From NCBI RefSeq assembly GCF_011290505.1, contig NZ_JAANPV010000002.1, forward strand, positions 248,001 to 312,000: a stretch of 64,000 bases of DNA, given 5' to 3'. Shown one piece after another: positions 1 through 9,590 of the stretch; the first letter of the stretch is position 1; each line of letters begins with the position of its first letter. The notes under the pieces are model-generated. The model saw only the letters and a program-made list of their open reading frames with translations. It ran no database searches and was not told the DNA's origin. The position numbers and the translations under genes were made by a program. Source of the stretch: Paenalcaligenes suwonensis. GTDB lineage: Bacteria > Pseudomonadota > Gammaproteobacteria > Burkholderiales > Burkholderiaceae_B.

Positions 1-35
1 GTTCTCTGCATGATGCGTTTGGTGCGTAGTTAACA

Positions 36-1238
36 ATGAAAGTCCCGTTTCACCCAGTAATTACGTCGTTACTGGAAACTGATCTCTACAAATTTACGAT
101 GTGGCAAGCGATGCTGCATCGCCATCCGGCTACTCAAGCCCGCTACGAGTTCTTGTGCCGTAACCAAACGGCCTACCCTATGGCCGAACTGGCCGAGGAG
201 GTAGAGGCTCAGCTGGATCATCTGTGCAGCCTGCATTTCAGCCAAGAAGAGTTAGACTACCTAAGCCAACTGCGTTATTTGAAGTCTGATTTCATCGACT
301 TTCTATCGCTGTTTCGCTTTCAACGTCGATTCATACGCGTACAAACTGATGGCGAACGCTTAATCATCGTTGCCGAAGGCCCTCAAGTACACGTGATGGG
401 CTTTGAAATCTTTGTGCTCGCCATTGTTAACGAACTGTACTTCCGACGCTTCGACCCCCATGCATTGCTTGAGGAAGGTCGCAAACGCTTGGCAGAAAAA
501 ATCCAACGCCTGAAGCATTTTGGCCAAGAAAAACAAGAAACCTTTAGCTTCGACGTCTCTGACTTTGGCCTGCGCCGCCGCTACAGCGCGGCGTGGCACG
601 ATGAAGTCATCGGTACCCTAGCGCGCCAAGTACCTGAGTTTTTCAAAGGTACTTCTAACGTCTACCTCGCCCGCAAACACAACCTTGTGCCCATAGGCAC
701 CATGGCTCACGAATACTTCCAATCCTTCCAAGCCTTTGGCTCGGTACGATTACGCGACTTCCAAAAAGCCGCTATGGAAGATTGGGTACAAGAATACCGA
801 GGCGACTTGGGTATTGCGCTGACCGACACCGTTGGCATGCAAGCCTTCCTCAGCGACTTCGACCTGTACTTTGCTAAGCTGTTTGACGGCTTGCGCCACG
901 ACTCAGGCGACCCATTCTGGTGGGGTGACTTAGCGATACAGCACTACAAAAAGTTGCGTATAGACCCTAAATCCAAACGTCTGGTGTTCTCTGACGGCCT
1001 GACTATGGACAGCGCCATTGAGCTGTACCGCTACTTTGGCAGCCGTATACAAGTAGGTTTTGGTATTGGCACTAGCCTGACCAACGACATGGGCGCTACA
1101 CCGCTGAACATCGTCATGAAACTGGTAAGCTGTAACGGTGCTTCTACCGCCAAGCTTTCTGACTCCGCTGGTAAAACCATGTGCGATGACGAAACCTTCC
1201 TTGCCTACCTGCGTCAGGTGTTTAACCACCACCAATAA
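36..1238 (+). CDS. pncB: Nicotinate phosphoribosyltransferase
   Basis: Converts nicotinate, PRPP and ATP to nicotinate mononucleotide in the NAD salvage (Preiss-Handler) pathway; cytoplasmic. The protein has 400 residues, the normal length for the bacterial PncB family. It opens with the family's [15 protein letters not shown] motif and carries GTSNVYLA followed by GTMAHEYFQ, which contains the histidine that is phosphorylated during the ATP-coupled cycle in characterised PncB enzymes. FSDGLTMD and the glycine-rich [11 protein letters not shown] stretch form the phosphate-binding part of the barrel. It stands alone at the window edge; its promoter probably lies partly outside. Identification is firm. 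Confidence 0.96.
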   Translation: MKVPFHPVITSLLETDLYKFTMWQAMLHRHPATQARYEFLCRNQTAYPMAELAEEVEAQLDHLCSLHFSQEELDYLSQLRYLKSDFIDFLSLFRFQRRFIRVQTDGERLIIVAEGPQVHVMGFEIFVLAIVNELYFRRFDPHALLEEGRKRLAEKIQRLKHFGQEKQETFSFDVSDFGLRRRYSAAWHDEVIGTLARQVPEFFKGTSNVYLARKHNLVPIGTMAHEYFQSFQAFGSVRLRDFQKAAMEDWVQEYRGDLGIALTDTVGMQAFLSDFDLYFAKLFDGLRHDSGDPFWWGDLAIQHYKKLRIDPKSKRLVFSDGLTMDSAIELYRYFGSRIQVGFGIGTSLTNDMGATPLNIVMKLVSCNGASTAKLSDSAGKTMCDDETFLAYLRQVFNHHQ

Positions 1239-1267
1239 CAACGCAGCGACTTTTCCATCAAGGGCTT

Positions 1268-1675
1268 ATGTCTACACATCAGGTTTTTTTGGATTCGCTC
1301 TATCAGTTGCTACAACAGCAGCGCCATGGCTCACTGGGCACCCTGACCAATCAGGGGCTTCCTTTTGTGTCCATGGTGCCCTTTGCTTTAGACGCTGCAC
1401 ACGGCAGGTTACTCATACACATTAGCGATATGGCAGCGCACACGCGTTACCTTAAAGAGCGCCCGCAAGCCTCAATCATGATCTGCCAAACGCCTTCTGA
1501 CGACGCCCCTGTCCACGACTTGCCTCGCGTCACCCTACAAATAGAGGCCAGTTTACTAGAGCGCAACACCCCAGAACGCGAAGCCGCCCGTGACGTCTAC
1601 CTAGCCCGTTTCCCTGACGTGGCTTTCATGACCGACTTCACTGACTTCCACTTCTTTGCCCTTAGCCTACAATGA
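1268..1675 (+). CDS. FMN-binding split-barrel protein (pyridoxamine-phosphate-oxidase-like / HugZ-like), apparently truncated
   Basis: Encodes 135 residues of a flavin-reductase-like split beta-barrel (residues about 8-130, with HGSLGTLTNQG and FVSMVPFALD at the start of the barrel). Members are flavin- or haem-binding proteins; some (HugZ) degrade haem, but no function can be assigned here. An AAGGG ribosome site precedes the ATG and the gene starts 29 bases after pncB. The frame ends at a TGA (1673-1675), yet the same frame continues for 26 codons to a second TGA at 1754-1756 and encodes RHVAGFGAARTL, typical of the C-terminal end of this family. The full protein would be 162 residues. The gene looks interrupted by one nonsense change, for example CGA to TGA. 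Confidence 0.75.
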   Translation: MSTHQVFLDSLYQLLQQQRHGSLGTLTNQGLPFVSMVPFALDAAHGRLLIHISDMAAHTRYLKERPQASIMICQTPSDDAPVHDLPRVTLQIEASLLERNTPEREAARDVYLARFPDVAFMTDFTDFHFFALSLQ

Positions 1676-1756
1676 GTACGGCATGTAGCAGGTTTCGGTG
1701 CAGCGCGTACCCTGCAGGTGGAAGAAGTTTGTGAGCGCATACGCCAAGGGCTGTGA
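1676..1756 (+). pseudogene. Detached C-terminal codons of the preceding FMN-binding gene
   Basis: In frame with the preceding gene, directly after its TGA, 26 codons encode a family-like C-terminus that includes RHVAGFGAARTLQVEE and end in TGA. There is no start codon of its own with a ribosome site. It is readable only by stop read-through, or if the TGA is a sequencing error. Confidence 0.6.
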
Positions 1757-1773
1757 TGCCCCACCACAAACAA

Positions 1774-1800
1774 TAAACCCCCGGTAAAACCAGGGGTTTA
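1774..1800 (-). terminator. Rho-independent terminator after apt
   Basis: TAAACCCC (1774-1781) pairs with GGGGTTTA (1793-1800). On the minus strand the hairpin is followed by a T-rich stretch (TTTATTGTTTG). It lies 42 bases past the apt stop and could also stop transcription coming from pncB. Confidence 0.6.
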
Positions 1801-1841
1801 GCAGCGAATATCAGATCAGCCTATACCGGCGACCTTATATA

Positions 1842-2417
1842 TTACTGACCGGGCAAGGCATCAGGATCAGGTAAAGACTCATCAAACTCACACACGGTAT
1901 ACACCGGCAAGCCTGTCTCGCGCACACCAGCCGAACCACCCAAATCAGGCAGATCAATAATAGCAGCAGCTTCAATCACGTTTGCACCCAAACGCTGCAA
2001 CAAACGCGACGCAGCAATCATGGTGCCACCTGTGGCGATCAGGTCGTCGATCAGCAACACACGTTGGCCTGGACGAACCGAGTCAGTGTGCATTTCAACC
2101 GATGCATTACCGTATTCTAAGGAGTATTCCTCAGCCACAGTTTGGAAGGGCAATTTGCCTTTTTTGCGTACAGGTACAAAGCCTAGGTTCAGCTCGTAGG
2201 CCAACACAGACCCAACGATAAAACCACGCGCATCAATACCTGCGATCAGGTCCAGACGCTGGCGCATGTAGCGGTACACGAATAAATCAATCAGTACACG
2301 GAACGCTTGAGGATCTTGCAACACAGGCGTAATGTCACGGAACATCACGCCTGGCTTTGGCCAGTCCGGTACGCTGCGTATCGTGTTACGGATGTAATTA
2401 GCGGGATCAGTATGCAT
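1842..2417 (-). CDS. apt: Adenine phosphoribosyltransferase
   Basis: Purine salvage: adenine plus PRPP gives AMP; cytoplasmic homodimer. From the chosen start the protein has 191 residues. It carries the N-terminal [16 protein letters not shown] motif typical of Apt, RKKGKLPF, and the PRPP-binding motif [13 protein letters not shown]. The frame is open 11 codons further upstream (to 2450), but [11 protein letters not shown] matches the usual family start, so ATG at 2417 is preferred. It is followed by a terminator and separated by 116 bases from cydC upstream, so it may be transcribed with or apart from the cyd operon. Confidence 0.94.
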   Translation of the reverse strand: MHTDPANYIRNTIRSVPDWPKPGVMFRDITPVLQDPQAFRVLIDLFVYRYMRQRLDLIAGIDARGFIVGSVLAYELNLGFVPVRKKGKLPFQTVAEEYSLEYGNASVEMHTDSVRPGQRVLLIDDLIATGGTMIAASRLLQRLGANVIEAAAIIDLPDLGGSAGVRETGLPVYTVCEFDESLPDPDALPGQ

Positions 2418-2533
2418 GTTTCTACTAACTCTAGACACAAAAAAGGCCACAGCGCAGGATGCACTGCAGGCACATCTGCAGTGTACACAATCGCACCCAA
2501 TAAAACCGTGACCGTATCCTAAAAGGAACGCTC

Positions 2534-4192
2534 CTACATTACCCGCTGCAATGTTTCACCTTGCACTTGCCATTCTTGCTCGAAGCTATCTTGCGGTACT
2601 TCGTCATGGCTAACCATGATGACACTACGCGAGCCAGCAAACTGCAGCACATCTTGCAGCAACGCATGAGCATTAGCTCTATCTAAGCCACTGGTAGGCT
2701 CATCTAAGAACCATACACTAGCAGGTGCCAACACAATACGTGCTAAGCACACACGACGTGCTTGGCCTGTGGATAAGGTATTACCGCCCTCACCTATCCA
2801 GCTATCTAAGCCTTGGGGCAAACTGCGTACGAAGTCGGCCAAACGTACACGCTGCAGAGCCTCCCACAGTTGTTCGTCGGTAGCAGTAGGACAACCCAAA
2901 CTGAGGTTGTAGCGTAAGCTGCCCATAAACACGGTGGAGTGCTGTGATAGTAAAGCAAAGCGCTGGAAACGTTGCTCGGCAGGGCTTTGTGTCACCGCTA
3001 CATCGCCATAACGCACATCGCCCTGAAGGGCTGGCTGCACGCCCATTAGTGTCTGCAACAAGGTGGTTTTACCCGAGCCGCTTACCCCACGGATCAAGCA
3101 ACGCCCGCCTTGTTGGATGTGCAAATTCACGTCTTGTAGCAACGGCACATGTGCATCAAAACCCACCTGCAAATTTTGCGTAATCAGATCACCTTGAGCG
3201 GGTAAAGCTATAGCACCTGAAGGCATTTTTTCGTCCGTGCTGCGTAGCATGCCTAGGCGAGAAGCCGCTGCACTGGCCACGCCTAACCCTGCCGCCCCAC
3301 GCATCAAGGGTGCCATTATTTCGAATAGCCCTAACGCCCCCAATACCAAACCCACCCACATTGGGCCGGTTAATAGCTCTTTACTGTAAGCATCTACACC
3401 TATCGCCACCAATGCCACAATAGTCAGAGCCATACAGCACTGTTGCCATAAACTTCCTAAACTAGCGATAGCCGCTAACTTTTCTCGCTGTAACGATAAA
3501 GCCTGACTCAACTGATCAAACCGCGCCTTAGCGCTGTCTGTTGCGTTAAAGACAACCACGTCTACGTGTGCAGCAATGGTGTCATGCAAGACACTGCGCG
3601 CCTGCGCCACTTGTGCGGCCAAACGCATACCACCCGCCGCCGCCTTACGGGCCACGATATAAGGGATGCATACAGCCGCCACAATAATCACCGCCGCCAA
3701 CGCTACCCCGCCCCACGGCATTTGTGATCCCGTTAGCCACGAGTACATGCCGCCACCCAACAATGCGGTACATGTAGGCACCACCAACAGCAGGTACACG
3801 CTATCTAAACGCTCTACGTCGTTGACCAATCTAGCAACTAAGTCGCCATCGCGGTATTTGGCTAATTCGGAAGGTGGTAATTGCATCAGTTGCGCAAAGG
3901 TCTGCGCCCGAATCTCTGCCTGCAACTCTAAGGTGACGGTATGCCCAGTGATGCGTTCTAAATAGCGTGAAGCAATACGCCACATTGATAAACCGCGCAC
4001 CATCGCGGAAGGGCCAAACAGGTTAAAGCTAAGCATAGATGCCGCAATAAAGGTTCCCGTCAGGAACCAACCCGCTACCGCTAACAACCCCACCCCAGCC
4101 ACCACCGTGCCTAAGGCCACCAAAATACTACCCAACACCAACCAACGGCGTCGCACTAACCAATCACGGCATAAGCCCCACCACAGTGTCAT
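2534..4192 (-). CDS. cydC: Heterodimeric ABC exporter subunit CydC
   Basis: Half of the CydDC exporter of the inner membrane, which moves glutathione/cysteine to the periplasm (more recent work also implicates haem) and is needed to assemble cytochrome bd. The 552-residue protein has six membrane segments in its first 300 residues, then a nucleotide-binding domain with Walker [10 protein letters not shown], a variant signature LSTGQ (instead of LSGGQ) and Walker [12 protein letters not shown]. The start at 4192 (MTLWWGLC) is chosen because its ATG overlaps the cydD stop as ATGA; an in-frame start 18 codons upstream would lie inside cydD. Last gene of the cyd operon. Confidence 0.93.
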   Translation of the reverse strand: MTLWWGLCRDWLVRRRWLVLGSILVALGTVVAGVGLLAVAGWFLTGTFIAASMLSFNLFGPSAMVRGLSMWRIASRYLERITGHTVTLELQAEIRAQTFAQLMQLPPSELAKYRDGDLVARLVNDVERLDSVYLLLVVPTCTALLGGGMYSWLTGSQMPWGGVALAAVIIVAAVCIPYIVARKAAAGGMRLAAQVAQARSVLHDTIAAHVDVVVFNATDSAKARFDQLSQALSLQREKLAAIASLGSLWQQCCMALTIVALVAIGVDAYSKELLTGPMWVGLVLGALGLFEIMAPLMRGAAGLGVASAAASRLGMLRSTDEKMPSGAIALPAQGDLITQNLQVGFDAHVPLLQDVNLHIQQGGRCLIRGVSGSGKTTLLQTLMGVQPALQGDVRYGDVAVTQSPAEQRFQRFALLSQHSTVFMGSLRYNLSLGCPTATDEQLWEALQRVRLADFVRSLPQGLDSWIGEGGNTLSTGQARRVCLARIVLAPASVWFLDEPTSGLDRANAHALLQDVLQFAGSRSVIMVSHDEVPQDSFEQEWQVQGETLQRVM

Positions 4193-5973
4193 GACTGTAC
4201 CCCGCTCAATGTTTGGTCTTGCAAACTCCACTGCTGCTGCAAGCATGCTGCTACAGCAGGATCATGTGTAGCAATAATCAAGGCTTTATCGGCACAGAAA
4301 GCCAAAATAGCGTCTAGCACCACATCGCGTGTACGGGCATCCAAGTGCGCGGTAGGTTCATCCATCAACACCAGATCAGCCTCATATAGGAACAATCTCG
4401 CTAAAGCGATACGCTGCAACTGCCCACCCGATAAACCATAACCACGGGTACCCAACAGGGTTTGCAAACCTGCATGCTGTGTACGCAATACGTGATCCAT
4501 ATCCACATTCGCCAACGCTTGCCACATCTGTGCTTCGGTGGCCTCTGGGGCTGCTAGCCTTAATACTTGCTCTACGGTTTCACCCGATAAAAATGGATGA
4601 GCACTGAGTAAACACACACCCGGTAAAAAGTTGTGTTCAGAATCAGCCTGGGAAGCGCCAGCCGTATATAAGCGCACTTCTCCACTATGGCGGGCACGTA
4701 AACCCAACACGCTTTCTAACAAAGTGGTTTTACCGCTACCGCTACTGCCTTGCAGTGCGATGGACTCCCCTTTATTCACCGTAAACGATACTGGTTTTAG
4801 CAATACGGTATCGGTACCCGGAGCCATCAAACTAAAACCCTCTACCTGCAAAATAGGCGTAACCCCGGTAGAGTCTGTCATGGGTAATCGCACGCTTACG
4901 CCTTCCCACTTTTCTGTAGAAGGCTCGTCGTGGCTGTGTTCCGCTGTTTTTTTATTCGGTACCGCCGGCAAAGTTTTGAAAATAGCTTCTAACGACGTGA
5001 TCGCCGATTTAGCTTGTGCTCGGTCGTGATAGCTCGCTGCCATCTGGCGTAAGGGCTGGTAGACCTCGGGGGCCAAGAACAAACAGAACAGCCCTTGCTG
5101 TAAGGTCATACCGGTGAAATTATCACCCAACATGCCTAAGTAGCTTAAGCCTATATATACCGCCACACCGGCCACACCCAACGCCGCGAACAGCTCCAGC
5201 ACTGCTGAAGACAAAAACGCAATGCGCAGCACCTTCATGGTGGTTTTGCCCAAGTCTTGGCTAGCTTGCTGTACAGCGGCTACTTCTTCTTTAGCCCTGC
5301 CAAACAACACCAAGGTAAACACGCCTTTAACACGGTCGCCAAACACACCGGATAAACGTTGCAATGCTTGGTGGTATTTCTGGTTGGCGGCTTCTGCCCC
5401 CCAACCTACTAATGCCATAAAAATTGGAATGAGAGGCGCGGTCAGCAACAGCAGCAACCCCACCACAATATCGACACCCATCGCCACCACAGCCAGTAGT
5501 AACGGCAGAAACACCGCTGCTACTGCCGCCGACATATAGCGTTGTAAATACCCTTCTAAGGCTTCGACATGATCAATCAGCGCAGTGGTAAGCTCACCTG
5601 AAGGGTGTAGGCGTGACCAAGCTGGCCCTTTGTCTAATAACCGTTGCATCAGGGTGGCGCGCAACCAGTGTTTGATGTGTTCGGTACCCGAGTTAGCGGC
5701 ACGCTCACCTGACCACACCAATAACGCACGCACCAGCAGTATGCCTGCCACGATGCTAATCGCTGGCCATAGCTGCTGTAGTGCGGCATGACCAATCACA
5801 GCTCGGTCTAAAATATCTGCCAGCCACCAGGCCTGAAACAAAAATAGCACCCCTGCTAACAAAGGTGCACATAATGCCCAGAGCATACGTCTGGGAGCTA
5901 GGCGCCAAGATTGCGCTAGCCACCCCCCGCCACGTTTGTTGCGGGGGGAAGAAACAGCCAATGGTTTAGTCAC
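4189..5973 (-). CDS. cydD: Heterodimeric ABC exporter subunit CydD
   Basis: Partner of CydC in the thiol exporter required for cytochrome bd maturation. It has 594 residues: an N-terminal ABC-type membrane domain (about residues 25-320), then an ATPase domain with Walker [14 protein letters not shown], a canonical signature LSGGQLQRIALAR and Walker B DLVLMDEPTAHLD. A proline- and glutamate-rich linker (about residues 335-365) joins the two. It starts 2 bases after cydX and overlaps cydC by 4 bases, so translation is probably coupled along the unit. CydD and CydC are told apart by gene order and by the degenerate signature in CydC. Confidence 0.93.
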   Translation of the reverse strand: MTKPLAVSSPRNKRGGGWLAQSWRLAPRRMLWALCAPLLAGVLFLFQAWWLADILDRAVIGHAALQQLWPAISIVAGILLVRALLVWSGERAANSGTEHIKHWLRATLMQRLLDKGPAWSRLHPSGELTTALIDHVEALEGYLQRYMSAAVAAVFLPLLLAVVAMGVDIVVGLLLLLTAPLIPIFMALVGWGAEAANQKYHQALQRLSGVFGDRVKGVFTLVLFGRAKEEVAAVQQASQDLGKTTMKVLRIAFLSSAVLELFAALGVAGVAVYIGLSYLGMLGDNFTGMTLQQGLFCLFLAPEVYQPLRQMAASYHDRAQAKSAITSLEAIFKTLPAVPNKKTAEHSHDEPSTEKWEGVSVRLPMTDSTGVTPILQVEGFSLMAPGTDTVLLKPVSFTVNKGESIALQGSSGSGKTTLLESVLGLRARHSGEVRLYTAGASQADSEHNFLPGVCLLSAHPFLSGETVEQVLRLAAPEATEAQMWQALANVDMDHVLRTQHAGLQTLLGTRGYGLSGGQLQRIALARLFLYEADLVLMDEPTAHLDARTRDVVLDAILAFCADKALIIATHDPAVAACLQQQWSLQDQTLSGVQS

Positions 5974-5975
5974 AG

Positions 5976-6113
5976 TTACTCATTAGACAGCGTTGACGTA
6001 TCGTTCTGTTGTCGTTGCTGTGAATTCACTACCCTTAATTCAAACCACATGGCATTCAGGATAGAGAACGCACAAGCTAGACTCAAACCCAATATCCAAG
6101 AAAAGTACCACAT
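5976..6113 (-). CDS. cydX: Cytochrome bd small subunit CydX
   Basis: A 45-residue single-span membrane protein starting MWYFSWILGLSLACAF, the CydX/YbgT signature, with the conserved glutamate in NAMWFE. CydX binds the CydAB oxidase and stabilises its haems. The tail after the helix (about 20 polar residues) is ordinary for proteobacterial CydX. It starts 17 bases after the cydB stop and ends 2 bases before cydD. A longer open frame upstream overlaps cydB and is not needed. Confidence 0.92.
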   Translation of the reverse strand: MWYFSWILGLSLACAFSILNAMWFELRVVNSQQRQQNDTSTLSNE

Positions 6114-6130
6114 AATACAGCCCTCGCAAA

Positions 6131-7285
6131 TCAATAGGAATGGGGAGCGTTGTGCACGCGATCTGTTGTTACCTTGCCGCGCATCACGCTGTACACCCAA
6201 CTGGTGTAAGCAATGATCATTGGTAAGAAAATGCAAGTGACCAACAGCATTACCCATAACGTCAAATGACTAGCCGACGCATCGTAAATAGTCAGCCCCG
6301 CATCAGGCTGCGATGACGATGGCAACAAGAAAGGAAACAGCGCGAAGCCAAAGGTTAATACCACCGCGATGACCGAGACTGACGAGCAGAATACGGCGAA
6401 CAGCGAACCACGCGACACCAGCACGATGGCGACCAACGCGGCCAAGACGGCAATCATCGGTGCCAACCACATCCAGCTGTAAAGGCTAAAGTTCAGCATC
6501 CAACCGCCGGCTTGAGTGACTTCTACTGTTTTGCTCAGTGGGTTAGAGAACGCACCTGGCTCAATAGCGGAAGTCAGCACTTGTCCTTCCAGACCTGTAG
6601 CTACCCATACGCCCGCAGCGATAAAGAGCGCCAACATCAATAAACCCGTGATTTTTGCACTACGTACAGCACGCTTAGCCACAGCGCCTTCAGTCTTCCA
6701 CGACAATACTACCGCCCCTTGGAAGGCCAGCAACAAAATACTCACCACACCGGTTAGCAGTGCAAATGGGGTGAACAAGCCAAAGAAACTACCGGTGTAC
6801 AGCGGACGCAAAGTTTCAGGATCAAAACCGAAAGGCACGCCTAGCAGCACATTACCAATCGCCACACCAAACACCAGTGCAGAGACCACGCCACTTAAGC
6901 ACCAAATCGTATCCCAGCGATTACGCCATTGGGCCGATTCCATTTTGCTGCGGTATTTAATCGCGACCGGACGCACAATCAGCGCCACCAACAGCAGGAG
7001 CATGGCTAAGTAAAAGCCCGAGAAAGCCATCGCATACAACACTGGCCAGGCAGCAAAAATCGCACCGCCCCCCAAGATCAACCACACTTGGTTGCCTTCC
7101 CAGACGGGGCCAATCACGTTGTACAACACACGTTTCTCATCGTCGCTTTTAGCCACGACGGGCAACAACATCGCCACACCTATATCGGCACCATCCATCA
7201 CCGCGAACAGTGCCAGTAACACGCCTAGCAATAACCACCAAATAATGCGCAGCGTATCGTAATCAAGCAAAATAAATGAATCCAT
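6131..7285 (-). CDS. cydB: Cytochrome bd ubiquinol oxidase subunit II
   Basis: Membrane subunit of the high-affinity quinol oxidase that reduces oxygen to water. The 384 residues match the family length. The start MDSFILLDYDTLRIIWWLL and the GxxDGADIGVAMLLP and WEGNQVWLILGGGAIFAAWP stretches are diagnostic of CydB; eight or nine membrane segments are visible. It starts 14 bases after cydA. Being in one operon with cydA, cydX and cydDC, structural and assembly genes should be made together. Confidence 0.97.
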   Translation of the reverse strand: MDSFILLDYDTLRIIWWLLLGVLLALFAVMDGADIGVAMLLPVVAKSDDEKRVLYNVIGPVWEGNQVWLILGGGAIFAAWPVLYAMAFSGFYLAMLLLLVALIVRPVAIKYRSKMESAQWRNRWDTIWCLSGVVSALVFGVAIGNVLLGVPFGFDPETLRPLYTGSFFGLFTPFALLTGVVSILLLAFQGAVVLSWKTEGAVAKRAVRSAKITGLLMLALFIAAGVWVATGLEGQVLTSAIEPGAFSNPLSKTVEVTQAGGWMLNFSLYSWMWLAPMIAVLAALVAIVLVSRGSLFAVFCSSVSVIAVVLTFGFALFPFLLPSSSQPDAGLTIYDASASHLTLWVMLLVTCIFLPMIIAYTSWVYSVMRGKVTTDRVHNAPHSY

Positions 7286-7299
7286 GGTATTTCCCCTTA

Positions 7300-8874
7300 T
7301 TACTCTGCGCCTAACACACTGTGGGTAGGTGTAAGCGATACATTGGGCTCAGGGCTCTGCTCATCAGGTCCCTTGCGAATGGAATGCAGCATGACCTTAA
7401 TTCCAATCACGGCCAACGTTGTGTAGAGGCCCATAAACACAGCCATACTGATCACCAGATCGGTCACACTTAAGCCCGAAGCGGCATAGTAAGTCGGCAA
7501 TACACCTTCAATAATCCATGGCTGACGACCGAACTCGGCCACAAACCAACCGCACTCAATCGCGATCCATGGCAACGGAATGGTCCACAACGCCACTTTA
7601 AGAAAGCGTTTGCTATGGGTAATACGGTCTTTGGAGGCCAAGAAGAAAGCCACAGCAAAGAAAGCAATAAAGTAAAAGCCCAATGCCACCATGACCCTGA
7701 AGGTCCAGAACAAGGGGGCCACTTGAGGAACGGTATCCCATGCGGCTTGCGCAATTTGTTCATCCGTCACGTCGCTCATATCGCTCACATGACGTTTGAG
7801 CAGCAAGGCGTAACCCAGATCTTGCCAGTGTGCATCAAACACGGCGCGAGCTTCGCTGTCGGTTTTGTCCGCACGTACTTTCTGCAGTGCATCGTAGGCC
7901 AACAAACCATTGCGTATACGCACTTGTGCATGCTCTACCAAATCATTAATGCCCGCCATTTCTGTGCTCAATGAACGCGTGCCGATAATACCCATTGCCC
8001 AGGGGATATCTAGCTCAATCAGGTTTTCGCGTTTTTCTTGGTCAGGAATCGCAAACAGCTTGAAGCTTGCAGGTGCAGGCTCGGTTTCCCACATTGCTTC
8101 CATCGCCGCCACTTTCATTTGTTGGTGCTCGGTAGTCAGGTAACCACTTTCATCACCCAATACCACAACGGATAGCGACGCAGCCAAACCAAAGCTGGCT
8201 GCTACGGTTAGGGAGCGACGTGCTATTTCTATATGGCGACCGCGCAATACATACCATGCACTTACACCCACCACAAAGGCAGCACCCAACACATAGCCCG
8301 AGCTCACGGTGTGCACAAACTTAGCTTGTGCCACAGGGTTAAACAGCACATCGGCAAAGTTGGTCATCTCCATACGCATGGTTTCTGGGTTGAAGATAGC
8401 ACCCACAGGGTTTTGCATCCAACCATTCGCAATCAGAATCCACAGCGCCGAAAAGTTTGCACCAAAAGCCACTAGCCACGTCACCACCAAGTGGCTCACT
8501 TTAGATAGCCTGTCCCAACCAAAGAAGAACAGACCTACAAAGGTTGCTTCCAGAAAAAAGGCCATCAGTCCTTCAATGGCCAACGGTGCACCAAAAATGT
8601 CACCTACGTAATGACTGTAGTAAGCCCAGTTCATTCCGAACTGAAACTCCATCACTACCCCGGTCCCTACCCCTAGCGCAAAGTTGATACCAAACAACTT
8701 GCCCCAGAACATCGTCATGCGCCGCCAAATAGCGTTGCCCGTCATGACATACACGCTCTCCATAATGGCAAGCAGGAACGATAGCCCCAAGGTTAAGGGA
8801 ACAAACAGGAAGTGAAACATTGCGGTAGAGGCAAACTGCCACCTCGACAATGACACCACGTCTAAATCAATCAT
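7300..8874 (-). CDS. cydA: Cytochrome bd ubiquinol oxidase subunit I
   Basis: Haem-bearing subunit of cytochrome bd. It has 524 residues. His21 (equivalent to E. coli His19) is in FASTAMFHFLF, a second haem ligand His is in KFVHTVSSGY, and GRQPW marks the GRQPW loop. The quinol-binding Q-loop is the long type and keeps the KxxxxE pair in IPDQEKREN. The start codon overlaps the end of the upstream regulator gene by 8 bases, so cydA is expressed from the regulator's promoter or from one inside that gene. Confidence 0.97.
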   Translation of the reverse strand: MIDLDVVSLSRWQFASTAMFHFLFVPLTLGLSFLLAIMESVYVMTGNAIWRRMTMFWGKLFGINFALGVGTGVVMEFQFGMNWAYYSHYVGDIFGAPLAIEGLMAFFLEATFVGLFFFGWDRLSKVSHLVVTWLVAFGANFSALWILIANGWMQNPVGAIFNPETMRMEMTNFADVLFNPVAQAKFVHTVSSGYVLGAAFVVGVSAWYVLRGRHIEIARRSLTVAASFGLAASLSVVVLGDESGYLTTEHQQMKVAAMEAMWETEPAPASFKLFAIPDQEKRENLIELDIPWAMGIIGTRSLSTEMAGINDLVEHAQVRIRNGLLAYDALQKVRADKTDSEARAVFDAHWQDLGYALLLKRHVSDMSDVTDEQIAQAAWDTVPQVAPLFWTFRVMVALGFYFIAFFAVAFFLASKDRITHSKRFLKVALWTIPLPWIAIECGWFVAEFGRQPWIIEGVLPTYYAASGLSVTDLVISMAVFMGLYTTLAVIGIKVMLHSIRKGPDEQSPEPNVSLTPTHSVLGAE

Positions 8875-9436
8875 GTTGATCTCCGGATAACTTCACACTT
8901 TTTCGGACCTTGCCCACTAGGCCCAATACCTTTTGCACCTTGGAGCCTAGTTTCATCAGGCTCTGCAAGGTCTCTGGCGGCAAGTCCTGCACTTCATCAA
9001 ACCAGCCCGTAGCTAGTTCTATCAGCTCTAACATTGCCGCAATTCGTTGATGTTCGTACTCTTCCCGCGCGTCCTCTGGTTGCTCCATCAATATGGAACG
9101 TAATAATGTCAGCGTAGGGTCTATTTCCCGTTTGCGCTTTTCCTCTACCAGACGGCGGAAAATTTCCCACACATCTTTAGGGGACTCAAAGTAGTCTCTG
9201 CGATCCCCTACTTTGTGGCTGAGTAACACCAACCGCCAAGACTGCAGCTCGTGAAGACTCATGCTCACGTTTGATCGTGAAATTTTTAGTGTTTCTGCAA
9301 TTTCCTCTGCGTGCAGAGGTTCCGGAGACAAGAACAGCAGTGCATAGATCTGCCCAACGGTGCGGTTTACTCCCCAACGTCCTCCCATCTCACCAAAGTG
9401 CAAAATAAAACGTTCGGCTTGTGGGTCTAAGATCAT
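8867..9436 (-). CDS. GbsR/MarR-family winged-helix regulator of the cyd operon
   Basis: A 189-residue DNA-binding protein of the GbsR (OPCR-type MarR) family: N-terminal AERFILHFGEMGGRWG, then a winged helix at about residues 38-85 with recognition helix ISRSNVSMSLHELQSW, then a helical C-terminal half that dimerises and may sense a ligand. TTG at 9439 is also in frame, but the AGGAG site (9443-9447) sits 6 bases before ATG 9436, the proper distance. It is the first gene of the cyd operon and its leader carries a perfect palindrome, so self-control and control of cydABX-cydDC are likely. The ligand is unknown; known GbsR proteins sense choline or osmotic signals, which need not apply. Confidence 0.85.
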   Translation of the reverse strand: MILDPQAERFILHFGEMGGRWGVNRTVGQIYALLFLSPEPLHAEEIAETLKISRSNVSMSLHELQSWRLVLLSHKVGDRRDYFESPKDVWEIFRRLVEEKRKREIDPTLTLLRSILMEQPEDAREEYEHQRIAAMLELIELATGWFDEVQDLPPETLQSLMKLGSKVQKVLGLVGKVRKSVKLSGDQHD

Positions 9437-9451
9437 CAACTGCTCCTGAAG

Positions 9452-9469
9452 TTTCAGTAATTACTGAAA
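9452..9469 (-). promoter_or_regulatory. Perfect 18-bp palindrome, probable operator of the GbsR-like regulator
   Basis: TTTCAGTAATTACTGAAA is fully self-complementary. It lies about 10-27 bases downstream of the predicted transcription start of the regulator-cyd unit and just ahead of its ribosome site, a position suited to a repressor that blocks elongation or polymerase escape. That the GbsR-like protein binds it is inferred. Confidence 0.65.
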
Positions 9470-9485
9470 TTGCGATAATGAACGA

Positions 9486-9514
9486 ATCATAGTCCTATCG
9501 CATTCTCTATTCAA
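9486..9514 (-). promoter_or_regulatory. Sigma-70 promoter of the regulator-cydABXDC operon
   Basis: Read on the minus strand: -35 TTGAAT (9514-9509), a spacer of exactly 17 bases, and -10 TATGAT (9491-9486). The start point would be near 9479. It is the best-matching promoter I see in the window. Confidence 0.65.
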
Positions 9515-9590
9515 GTCTCAAGCTTTACTCATTACTCTCCGCAAGCGAGCAAAGACCGGCTAAAATACGCGATTAGAGTAGAGTTTTGCT

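Noticed and set aside
1673-1675. Selenocysteine at the in-frame TGA
   Set aside because: The flavin-reductase-like family has no selenoprotein members that I know, and the short region after the TGA shows no clear SECIS-like hairpin; a nonsense change is simpler.
9452-9469. FNR or CRP site upstream of the cyd operon
   Set aside because: The palindrome lacks the TTGAT-N4-ATCAA or TGTGA-N6-TCACA form, and it is downstream of the predicted start, not at an activator position.
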